From NCBI RefSeq assembly GCF_002155425.1, contig NZ_MUYG01000006.1, forward strand, positions 186,001 to 250,000: DNA of 64,000 nt, in the 5' to 3' direction. Below, piece by piece: positions 26,074-33,248 of the stretch; position 1 is the first letter of the stretch; each line of letters starts with the position of its first letter. The DNA comes from Erythrobacter donghaensis (GTDB lineage Bacteria; Pseudomonadota; Alphaproteobacteria; Sphingomonadales; Sphingomonadaceae). The position numbers were made by a program, and so were the translations under genes. The notes beneath the pieces were generated by a model. The model made no database searches and was not told the DNA's origin. It worked only from the letters and a program-made list of their open reading frames with translations.

Positions 26074-27375
26074 TCAGGCCCCGCGCATCCGTGCAAGATA
26101 GCCGCTCGGCCCCATCTGCGCGGCGGTCCAGATGAAGATCGCGAGGCTGACGATCCCTGCGGCGAGGCACACCGCAAACATGGCGATGGCCAGCGCACCG
26201 CTGCCATATGCGGGGCTAAGCGCATCGCTCGCCGCGCCGATCACGAACAGGCTCAGCGCCTGGCCGATGAGGTTGTTGAAGAACAGCGCGATCGCCACGG
26301 CAAAGCCGCGACTGGCCGGTTCGGCCGCCGCCTGAATGCCCGACATGATCCCGGCCTGAGAGGCGACATAGATCGCATAGGCGATCCCGAACCAGCCGAG
26401 AAACGCGCTGAAGCTGTCCGAGGTCAGGCTCATGGCGAGCGGGACGACGCAGCCGAGGCTCACCACGCCGGGCAGCCACGCGCGCCAGCGCTCGTCCCGG
26501 AGCGTCAGCCATTGGGTGACATAGCCGCCGAGGATAGGCCCCGGGATGCCGCCCAGAAAGAAGGTGAGCCCGAGATAGAGGCCGACGCTGCCGGTCGAGA
26601 TGCCGAATTCGCGCAGCATCACCGGCGCCATCCAGAAGGCGAGCGCATAGCCGATCATGATCTGCACCGCCCAGCCCAGCGCCAGCCCCATGAACACGCG
26701 GTTGGCGGTAAGGGTTCGGATCGTCTCACCCAGCGGGCGCTGCGCCATGTCGGTGCCCGCCGGGGCGTAGCGCCCGCGCTGCGGTTCGCGCAGGGTCAGG
26801 TAGATGATCGCGCCCAGCACCAGCCCCGGCAGGCCCATCAACACGAAGGCCCAGCGCCAGTCGAAGATTACCGCCAGCTGCCCGCCGATCAGCAGACCCC
26901 CGGCGGTTCCCATGCTCGCCCCGATAGTGAGGAACCCCATCGCCTTGGCCAATTCTCCCCGCGCGAAGTAATCGGCGACGAGGCTTTGCGAGGACGGGCC
27001 CGAACAGCCCTCCCCCACGCCCACCCCGGTGCGTGCGAGAAACAGCGTCCAGAAGCCGGTGGCCAGCCCGCAGACGGCGGTCATCAGGCTCCAGAAGGCG
27101 ATTGCGGCGGCGACGATGTTTTTCCTTACTGACCGGTCGGCCAGCCGCGCCGCCGGAAAGCCCGCGAGCACGTATACTACTGAGAATGCCGCCCCGCCGA
27201 TCAGACCTAGCTCAGTGTCGGAGAGGCTGAAGGCAGCCTTGATGTCCTCCAGCAGAATCGAGAACACCAGCCGGTCGGCGACGCTGAAGGCGCTCGTCAG
27301 CGTGAGCAGGCCGAGCACATACCATCGATATGCGCCGGGCCGCTCGTCAGTGGTGGGGTCTGGCGTCGAGGCCAT
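26074..27375 (-). CDS. MFS transporter, spinster-like family
   Basis: A 433-residue inner-membrane permease with about 12 hydrophobic segments. The MFS signature between TM2 and TM3 is GFPAARLADRSVRKNIV, and the TM4-5 region GVGVGEGCSGPSSQSLVADY is typical of spinster-like and related major-facilitator proteins in sphingomonads, often next to catabolic genes. The substrate cannot be read from sequence; an organic anion is plausible. The start at 27375 overlaps the end of the upstream SDR gene by 29 bp, so the two are probably co-transcribed. The downstream neighbour is the eCIS operon, separated by about 300 bp. Confidence 0.85.
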   Translation of the reverse strand: MASTPDPTTDERPGAYRWYVLGLLTLTSAFSVADRLVFSILLEDIKAAFSLSDTELGLIGGAAFSVVYVLAGFPAARLADRSVRKNIVAAAIAFWSLMTAVCGLATGFWTLFLARTGVGVGEGCSGPSSQSLVADYFARGELAKAMGFLTIGASMGTAGGLLIGGQLAVIFDWRWAFVLMGLPGLVLGAIIYLTLREPQRGRYAPAGTDMAQRPLGETIRTLTANRVFMGLALGWAVQIMIGYALAFWMAPVMLREFGISTGSVGLYLGLTFFLGGIPGPILGGYVTQWLTLRDERWRAWLPGVVSLGCVVPLAMSLTSDSFSAFLGWFGIAYAIYVASQAGIMSGIQAAAEPASRGFAVAIALFFNNLIGQALSLFVIGAASDALSPAYGSGALAIAMFAVCLAAGIVSLAIFIWTAAQMGPSGYLARMRGA

Positions 27376-28126
27376 TGTCCACCGGGATCGTCAGGCCGTT
27401 GAGAAAGCGCGCGTCGTCGGACGCAAGGAACAGCACGCAGCCCGCCACGTCCTTGGGCGCCCCGAGCGCATCGGCGGGAAGCGGGCCGTCGGGTATTTCC
27501 ATCGGCGTCTGGCCCGCGCGGCCCGAAACGCCCATCACCATAGGCGTCTCGATCCCGCCGGGCGCGAGCGCGTTGACGCGGATGCCATAGCCCTTGTCCT
27601 GAAAATCGACCGCGAGACTGCGGGTCATGCCCGCGATCGCCGCCTTGGACGCTGTGTATGCGGGGATGTTGCCGTATCCCATCAGCGCGGCGGTCGAGGC
27701 CATGTTGATGATCGACGAGCCACCGCCGCCCACTGTCTGGTGGCGGTGCTTCATCAGCGACACCGCATATTTGCACCCAAGGAAGGTGCCGACCACGTGG
27801 ATATCGAGATGCAGCTTGAAGTGCGCGAGGCTGCACTCCTCGATGCTCTCGAAGATCACGTTGCCTGCGTTGTTGACGAGGATGTCGAGCCCGCCGTGGC
27901 GCTCCTGAACGGCGCGCATCACCTCGATCCACTGATCTTCGTCGGTCACGTCGAGCGCCAGCGCATCGCCGCCGATTTCGGCCGCGACCTGATGGGCGAG
28001 CTCGACCTCGCGGTCGGTGACGATCACCTTCGCACCCTCGCGCGCGAGCATCTCGCAATCGGCCTTGCCCAGCCCCATTGCCCCGCCCGTCACGAGCGCC
28101 ACCTTGCCCGCCACCCGTCCCGCCAT
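27347..28126 (-). CDS. Short-chain dehydrogenase/reductase (SDR)
   Basis: A 259-residue classical SDR. The NAD(P) site is TGGAMGLG near residue 14, the structural NNAG motif follows in DILVNNAGNVIFES, and the catalytic pair appears in MASTAALMGYGNIPAYTASK (Y-x3-K). An acidic D after strand 2 (VIVTDRE) favours NAD over NADP. The ATG at 28126 has GGGAGAG upstream; the longer frame lacks a site. It overlaps the MFS gene and faces the TonB receptor gene across a 289-bp divergent region, which suggests all three handle the same alcohol or ketone substrate. The specific substrate is unknown. Confidence 0.88.
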   Translation of the reverse strand: MAGRVAGKVALVTGGAMGLGKADCEMLAREGAKVIVTDREVELAHQVAAEIGGDALALDVTDEDQWIEVMRAVQERHGGLDILVNNAGNVIFESIEECSLAHFKLHLDIHVVGTFLGCKYAVSLMKHRHQTVGGGGSSIINMASTAALMGYGNIPAYTASKAAIAGMTRSLAVDFQDKGYGIRVNALAPGGIETPMVMGVSGRAGQTPMEIPDGPLPADALGAPKDVAGCVLFLASDDARFLNGLTIPVDNGLDARPHH

Positions 28127-28415
28127 GATCGCTCTCTCCCGCAAGCGTGTTGTTTGCAGCCAGCCTATCGGGCGGGCAGGCGCAGGCCACTGTCGAAAGC
28201 GCGAGGCCGCCAAATGACGCTACGGCACAGCCAATCTCGCGCGCATGTGGCCGATTTGTCGCAGATTGGCGCGGTCACTATCGCTTTTGCGAATGGTGCA
28301 CTTTCCGCACTCCCATACACCTGCACGCCATACCCAAAGGCGTGAGGAGACACGCTGCGGGATGGGGAAGAACAGGGCACGCGGGGTAGCTGCGGCCTGA
28401 TGGGGAGAGAGGACC
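28127..28415. promoter_or_regulatory. Divergent promoter region between SDR and TonB receptor, with an 8-bp inverted repeat
   Basis: No ORF is supported here. GCCAATCT (28230-28237) and AGATTGGC (28263-28270) form a perfect inverted repeat with 25 bp between arms. Further right, 28289-28310 is a partial dyad centred on GTGCAC, whose minus strand reads GGAAAGTGCACC. Either could be a regulator site controlling both directions. Promoter boxes are not clear. Confidence 0.4.
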
Positions 28416-30878
28416 ATGAACACACGTCGTGCCCGAATTGCATCCGGCGTCCGTCCGTCCGGCCTGCGCCGCGCCTTGCTGTGCGGCGCCGCGCTGAGTG
28501 GCCTCGCCGCGATGCCGCAGGCGGCCTTCGCACAGGACAACGCGGACGAGGCCGAAACGCCCGAGGAAGAGCGCGTGATCGTGGTTCAGGCCCGCCGCCA
28601 GAACGAAAGCCTGCAGGAAGTGCCCGTCACCGTCACCGCGATCGGCGGCGAGACGCTCCAGCGCTACAATATCGATCAGGTTGCCGACGTCACCAGCCGC
28701 GTGCCGACACTGAACGTGCAGGTCGGCGGTTCGGGCTCCGGCGGGCAGCTCTCCTTGCGCGGGGTCGGCTCGTCGAACATCTCGGCGGCGTTCGATTCGG
28801 CGGTGGCCTTCGAATATGACGGCGTCGTCGTCTCGACCATGCGCATGGTGCAGGCCGGGTTCTTCGATGTCGAGCAGGTCGACGTGCTGCGCGGCCCGCA
28901 ATCGCTGTTCTTCGGCAAGTCGGCGACCGCAGGCGTGCTGTCGCTGCGGTCGGCCAACCCGACCTCCAGCTGGGAAGTCGGGATGCGCGGCTCCTATGAA
29001 TTCGAGGAAAAGGGCTACCTGCTGAGCGGGTATATCTCCGGCCCCGTCACCGATACGCTCGGCATCCGCCTTGCCGCGCAGTTCAACGATATCGACGAAT
29101 TCCAGCTGCTTCAGGCGAACACCCCCGCAGTCAACCAGAAGCGCGGGCTGACCGACTTCATCGGGCGCCTGACGCTCGACTGGCAGCCGGCCGACCGGTT
29201 CCGGGCCAACTTCAAGCTGCAATACACCAAGAACGAAAACGACGGCGCGATCGGGACGGCCGAGATCGGTTGCGGCGCCAATGGCACTCCCGATCCGGTG
29301 GTGCTGCTGGGCGGGTTGCTCTCGATCCCGGCGGGGTATGACTGCAACATCTTCGACCAGCGCTACTACCTCAGCGATGCCGCCTTGCCGCTGGCGCCGG
29401 GCGTGCCGACCCCGTCCAAGGCCGCAGGCCGCAACGGGGTGCCTTTCGGCGAGACCGAGATCTGGTTCGGCCGGTTGCAATTCGATCTCGACCTGTCCGA
29501 TGCGCTCAAGCTGACCTCGGTTACGGGCCTCCTCAACATGGATGCGGTCGATTTCGATTGCTACGCCTATGGCGGCTTCCTGACGGCTCCGGGCAGCACC
29601 ACCCGCCTGCCCGGCGCGGCAGGCTGTTCGGACCCGATCAACTCGCTTGAGCAATTGACGCAGGAGCTGCGCCTCGCGTCGGATTTCGACGGGCCGCTCA
29701 ACTTCATGCTCGGCGCCTTCTACGAAGACCGCACGATCATCTTCGATACCGCCCAGCAGGGGGTGAACATCTCGTTCCTCGCCCCGGACCCGGTGACCGG
29801 CTTCACCTATGACTGGGACAAGACCCACACCACCAAGACCGAGGCGCTTTCGCTGTTCGGCAGCGTGATGTTCGACATCACCGATCAACTGGAGCTGTCG
29901 GGCGGGATCCGCTGGACTGACGAGCAGAAGGTGCAGACCATCGCGGTGCCTTACCTCCACACCTTCCTGCAAGGACCAGGCTTCGTGGCTCCGGGCTTCT
30001 TCTCGGGCCCGATCAACTTTGCCGACGACAATTTCTCGCCCGAAGTCACGCTGCGCTACAAGGCGACCGACGACATCAACGTCTTCGCCTCATTCAAGAC
30101 CGGCTTCAAATCGGGCGGGATCGACAACTCCGCCCTGCCATCCAACAGCCTCAGCCAGGCGGCGCTGTCGGGTGACTTCAGCTCGCTGATCTTCCAGTCG
30201 GAAAAGGCCAAGGGCGGTGAAGTGGGCTTCAAGTCGCAATGGGCAAACCGCGACATCACCTTCAACGCCACCGCCTATTACTACGTGTTCGACGATCTGC
30301 AGGTGCAGAACTTCAACGCCGTGACGATCCAGTTCGTCACGAGCAACGCGGGCGAACTGACCACCAAGGGCGTCGATATCGAAACCGGCTGGCGCACCCC
30401 GATCGACGGGCTGAACCTCACCGCCAACCTGTCCTATCTCGACGCGCAATATACCGACGATTTCGAACAGCCCGGCGGCGACCAGCTCAACGGACGCCGC
30501 GCCAGCCAGTCGCCCGAATGGTCCGGTAACATCGCCGCCGACTGGACGGTGCCGCTGTCCGACAATCTCGAGCTGTTCCTGTCGGGGAACGCCGCCTACA
30601 ACGATGGCTACATCACCGACGAATTCACGCTCAACGACTATGTCCAGCCGAGCTTCTGGCTGCTCGATGCCAACGTCTCGATCGGCCATCCCGACGGCAA
30701 GTGGAAGCTGTCGCTGGTGGCGCAGAACCTCACCGACAAGATCTTCGTCATCACCAGCGGCGGGCGTCCGTTCCTGCCCGCGGGGAACGATGCCAACGGG
30801 AGACCGCTGGGCGACGATGTGGTGCTGACCCAGAACCGCGGGCGGCAGGTCTTCGCCGAGGTCAGCTTCCGCTTCTGA
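28416..30878 (+). CDS. TonB-dependent outer-membrane receptor
   Basis: An 820-residue receptor with a signal peptide (RRALLCGAALSGLAAMPQAA, cleavage likely after AFA at 39). The plug domain starts near residue 54: IVVQARRQNESLQEVPVTVT, then IDQVADVTSRVPTLNV and the VEQVDVLRGPQSLFFGKSAT block. The rest is a beta-barrel ending in aromatic EVSFRF, as needed for outer-membrane insertion. The ribosome site GGGGAGAGAGG precedes the ATG. This receptor type is common in sphingomonad gene clusters for aromatic or terpenoid compounds. The downstream Rieske oxygenase gene and upstream divergent SDR/MFS support uptake of a small organic nutrient. An iron-chelate substrate is an alternative. Confidence 0.9.
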   Translation: MNTRRARIASGVRPSGLRRALLCGAALSGLAAMPQAAFAQDNADEAETPEEERVIVVQARRQNESLQEVPVTVTAIGGETLQRYNIDQVADVTSRVPTLNVQVGGSGSGGQLSLRGVGSSNISAAFDSAVAFEYDGVVVSTMRMVQAGFFDVEQVDVLRGPQSLFFGKSATAGVLSLRSANPTSSWEVGMRGSYEFEEKGYLLSGYISGPVTDTLGIRLAAQFNDIDEFQLLQANTPAVNQKRGLTDFIGRLTLDWQPADRFRANFKLQYTKNENDGAIGTAEIGCGANGTPDPVVLLGGLLSIPAGYDCNIFDQRYYLSDAALPLAPGVPTPSKAAGRNGVPFGETEIWFGRLQFDLDLSDALKLTSVTGLLNMDAVDFDCYAYGGFLTAPGSTTRLPGAAGCSDPINSLEQLTQELRLASDFDGPLNFMLGAFYEDRTIIFDTAQQGVNISFLAPDPVTGFTYDWDKTHTTKTEALSLFGSVMFDITDQLELSGGIRWTDEQKVQTIAVPYLHTFLQGPGFVAPGFFSGPINFADDNFSPEVTLRYKATDDINVFASFKTGFKSGGIDNSALPSNSLSQAALSGDFSSLIFQSEKAKGGEVGFKSQWANRDITFNATAYYYVFDDLQVQNFNAVTIQFVTSNAGELTTKGVDIETGWRTPIDGLNLTANLSYLDAQYTDDFEQPGGDQLNGRRASQSPEWSGNIAADWTVPLSDNLELFLSGNAAYNDGYITDEFTLNDYVQPSFWLLDANVSIGHPDGKWKLSLVAQNLTDKIFVITSGGRPFLPAGNDANGRPLGDDVVLTQNRGRQVFAEVSFRF

Positions 30879-30887
30879 CCGGCGTCA

Positions 30888-30919
30888 AGCAGGGGGCCCA
30901 GCAGGGGGACAGCAGGGGG
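30888..30919. repeat. Three tandem copies of AGCAGGGGG
   Basis: The 9-mer occurs at 30888-30896, 30900-30908 and 30911-30919, with 3- and 2-bp spacers, right after the receptor stop codon and running into the terminator stem. Confidence 0.8.
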
Positions 30920-30941
30920 CGGGCCAGCGATGGTCCGCCCC
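30916..30941 (+). terminator. Terminator hairpin after the TonB receptor
   Basis: GGGGCGGGCCA (30916-30926) pairs with TGGTCCGCCCC (30931-30941) with one G-T pair and a GCGA tetraloop, followed by TTCGCTTTG. The stem is strong, the T-tract short. Confidence 0.65.
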
Positions 30942-30960
30942 TTCGCTTTGCACGGGCGCT

Positions 30961-30983
30961 TTGCCAAAAGTGAGCATTGCCGC
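30961..30983 (+). promoter_or_regulatory. Candidate regulatory box CCAAAAGTGAGCATTG upstream of the Rieske gene
   Basis: This box lies 54 bp before the Rieske ATG. A near-identical sequence precedes the SnoaL gene at 48219, and looser versions precede the genes at 41211 and 50723. This suggests a shared activator site or extended promoter; the factor is not identified. Confidence 0.4.
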
Positions 30984-31037
30984 TGCAGGGGCGAAGGCGG
31001 ATGCTGCTCGGCAAGAGGTGCCTTGGGAGGAACGGCA

Positions 31038-32267
31038 ATGTCACGCGAAACGCTGGTCGCCATGACCCGCAATCTGGTCGCGCACGGCGCGGCGGACACG
31101 ATGGAATATGCCGACGACATCGTGCGCATTCCCGCCAGCGCCTACACCGATCCCGACCTGTTCGAGGAGGAAAAGCGCAAGATCTTCCGCCGCCTGCCGC
31201 TGATGGTCGCGCCCTCGTGCGAATTGCCCAACCCCGGCGACTTCAAGGCGATGGACATCTGCGGCGTGCCGCTGCTGCTCTCGCGCCAGAAGGATGGCAG
31301 TATGGGCGCCTTCCTCAACATGTGCACCCACCGCGGCAACCCGCTCGCGGCCGGCTGCGGGAATGCCAGCCGCTTTACCTGCGGCTATCACGGCTGGACC
31401 TTCAAGGCGGATGGCGATCTGATCGGCGTCGCCTCCCCGCAGGACTTCGGCAAGATCGACAAGAGCCAGCATTGCCTCACCAAGTTTCCGGTCTACGAGA
31501 GTGCCGGGCTGATCTGGGTGACGCTCGACCCCCATTCCAGGCTTTCGATCGCTGACTACCTGTGCGGCTATGACGAGTTGCTGAGGGCCTTCGAGTTCGA
31601 CGGTTGGACGCTGTTCGCGCAGCGCACGCTCGCCGGACCGAACTGGAAGACGGCCTATGACGGCTATCTCGATTTCTACCACCTGCCGGTGCTCCACAAG
31701 GACACCTTCGGGGCGGATTTCTACAACCGCGCCAATTACTTCGCCTTCGGCCCGCACCAGCGGCTCTCGACCCCGTCGCAATTCGCGATCAAGGTTTCGG
31801 GCGAGGACGATCAGCAGATGGATCTCGCCGCAATGGCCGACGACGATCTGCCGCAGGATGTGCTGGTGCAGGGCGTGTGGACGATCTTCCCGCACATCTC
31901 GATCGCCAGCTTCTACGGCGGCGGGCAGCGCGGGGCGATGATCAGCCAGCTCTTCCCGGGCGACAAGGTAGGCGAGAGCTATACCACCCAGTTCTACGTC
32001 ATGGAAAACCAGCCCGAGACCCCGGAGCAGGTTCAGGCCGCGCACGACCAGTTCAACTTCCTCGAAATCGTGGTGCGCGACGAGGACTACGCCACCGGCA
32101 AGCGCCAGCAGCAGGCGCTCGCGTCGGGCCTGATGAAGGAGGTGCAGTTCGGCCGCAATGAGAAGGGTGGACAGGTCTTCCATAAGTGGGTGGAGCGCCT
32201 CACCAAGGCGAGCGACGACGATCTGGTCGTGATCTTCGCCGCCGAGCAGCGGCAGGCCGCGGAGTAG
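31038..32267 (+). CDS. Rieske non-haem iron oxygenase, alpha subunit
   Basis: A 409-residue ring-hydroxylating-type oxygenase. The Rieske [2Fe-2S] ligands are C96-T-H98 and C115-G-Y-H118 in NMCTHRGNP and FTCGYHGW. The catalytic domain holds the mononuclear iron site in YLDFYHLPVLH (H215 and H220) with D208/D212 nearby for electron transfer. It would insert oxygen into an aromatic or alicyclic substrate, taking electrons from a reductase and ferredoxin; neither of those, nor a beta subunit, is encoded next to it, so it is probably a homo-oligomer using partners from elsewhere. The ATG at 31038 has GGGAGG upstream; an in-frame extension of 36 codons covers the leader. It follows a TonB receptor gene. 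Confidence 0.9.
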   Translation: MSRETLVAMTRNLVAHGAADTMEYADDIVRIPASAYTDPDLFEEEKRKIFRRLPLMVAPSCELPNPGDFKAMDICGVPLLLSRQKDGSMGAFLNMCTHRGNPLAAGCGNASRFTCGYHGWTFKADGDLIGVASPQDFGKIDKSQHCLTKFPVYESAGLIWVTLDPHSRLSIADYLCGYDELLRAFEFDGWTLFAQRTLAGPNWKTAYDGYLDFYHLPVLHKDTFGADFYNRANYFAFGPHQRLSTPSQFAIKVSGEDDQQMDLAAMADDDLPQDVLVQGVWTIFPHISIASFYGGGQRGAMISQLFPGDKVGESYTTQFYVMENQPETPEQVQAAHDQFNFLEIVVRDEDYATGKRQQQALASGLMKEVQFGRNEKGGQVFHKWVERLTKASDDDLVVIFAAEQRQAAE

Positions 32268-32323
32268 CGATCCACACCACCGCAGCTGGCCGGTTCCGAT
32301 CAAACACGGCGCCGGAGCAATAT

Positions 32324-32337
32324 TGACACCGGTATCA
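32324..32337. promoter_or_regulatory. Operator site 1 of the lyase locus: TGACACCGGTATCA
   Basis: A palindrome with one mismatch, centred on the CG of ACCGGT, 42 bp upstream of the PL7-like gene. It recurs at 35917, 38127 and 40005, always before genes of the same locus. The central CG is typical of LacI-family operators. Confidence 0.65.
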
Positions 32338-32379
32338 TTAATTGCGAGCATCCGTGCCGGTTTCATTCGGGAGAGAGCC

Positions 32380-33162
32380 ATGCTTGCAATGAGAGGCACC
32401 CTGCGCGCTGTGGCGCTGGGCGCGGGTATGATGTTGGCCTCGGCCGCGCAGGCGGGCCCGCTGGCCTGCAACGTCGCCACCGATGATCCCGCGCTGGCAC
32501 CCGGCTCTCAACCCAAGTTTGCCAATGTCCTCAAGGGCAGCCGCTATCTTCAGATCGACACCGACGGCGAATCCTCGGGCGTTCCCGCCTGCATCGACAA
32601 GGACGCGATGCTGGACGGTCACTATGTTCCGGACAACTGGCACCTCGTCGATCGCAACATGCATTTCAGCTTCACCGGCGGACAATCATCCTACCGCGTC
32701 GAGCTTCGGGGGGAGAGCTTTGCCGGCGATCAGCCCCGCCAGTTCCTGTCCAAGGTCAAGCTCGTCCGAAGCGCAAAGATGGCGAGCAGCTACACCATCG
32801 CGCAGGTCTTCAGCGAGACCGAGCGCAAACCGATTCTGCGCGTCGCGGTGATCGCGTCGCGCAAGCACGAGGGCAAGACCTACGCCAACTACGTCTGGGC
32901 GATCTACCGCTTCGGGGTGGGCGATGGCCAATCGCGCTTCGTGCCGCTGGGGCCCGCTTCCAAGACCTTCGAAGCGCTCGATATCACCTATAACGAGGCC
33001 AATCAGGTTCGCGTGTCCTATGGGACGGCCAGCGCCACCTTCGATCAGGATTTCGGATTCTGGAGCGATGCGGGCAAACAGGTCTACTTCAAAGCCGGAT
33101 GCTATCTGCAAGCCAGCGGCGATTGCAGCGTGACCTTTTCGAGCCTCAAATTCGGCGGGTAA
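32380..33162 (+). CDS. Secreted polysaccharide lyase family 7-like protein
   Basis: A 260-residue exported protein. The signal peptide (LRAVALGAGMMLASAAQA) is probably cut after residue 25, with the ATG at 32380 chosen for its GGGAGAG site. The mature part looks like an alginate-lyase-2 jellyroll: SYRVELR (R106-x-E-L-R110) corresponds to the RTEL motif, and VYFKAGCYLQ (Y236, K238, Y242) to the C-terminal YFKAG block. The middle QIH motif appears as Q142-V-F144, so the usual catalytic His is replaced. Activity on alginate is therefore doubtful; another uronate polymer or a binding role is possible. It is flanked by an ACCGGT operator and faces a TonB receptor gene. Confidence 0.72.
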   Translation: MLAMRGTLRAVALGAGMMLASAAQAGPLACNVATDDPALAPGSQPKFANVLKGSRYLQIDTDGESSGVPACIDKDAMLDGHYVPDNWHLVDRNMHFSFTGGQSSYRVELRGESFAGDQPRQFLSKVKLVRSAKMASSYTIAQVFSETERKPILRVAVIASRKHEGKTYANYVWAIYRFGVGDGQSRFVPLGPASKTFEALDITYNEANQVRVSYGTASATFDQDFGFWSDAGKQVYFKAGCYLQASGDCSVTFSSLKFGG

Positions 33163-33201
33163 GCCGCCTGCAAACTTCTCTCATACAATCAGCCGGGAGG
33201 C

Positions 33202-33233
33202 GCGGGGCGACGGGTTTTTGTCCGCCGCCCCGC
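33202..33233. terminator. Bidirectional terminator between the convergent lyase and TonB receptor genes
   Basis: GCGGGGCG (33202-33209) pairs with CGCCCCGC (33226-33233), continued by an inner CGG/CCG pairing; the loop contains GTTTTTG. It lies in the 86-bp gap between two stop codons and could serve both strands. Confidence 0.6.
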
Positions 33234-33248
33234 TGATCCCTTCAGCGG

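Noticed and set aside
28278-29972. Minus-strand open frame of 564 codons opposite the TonB receptor at 28416
   Set aside because: Composition is that of an antisense shadow and the plus strand encodes a full receptor.
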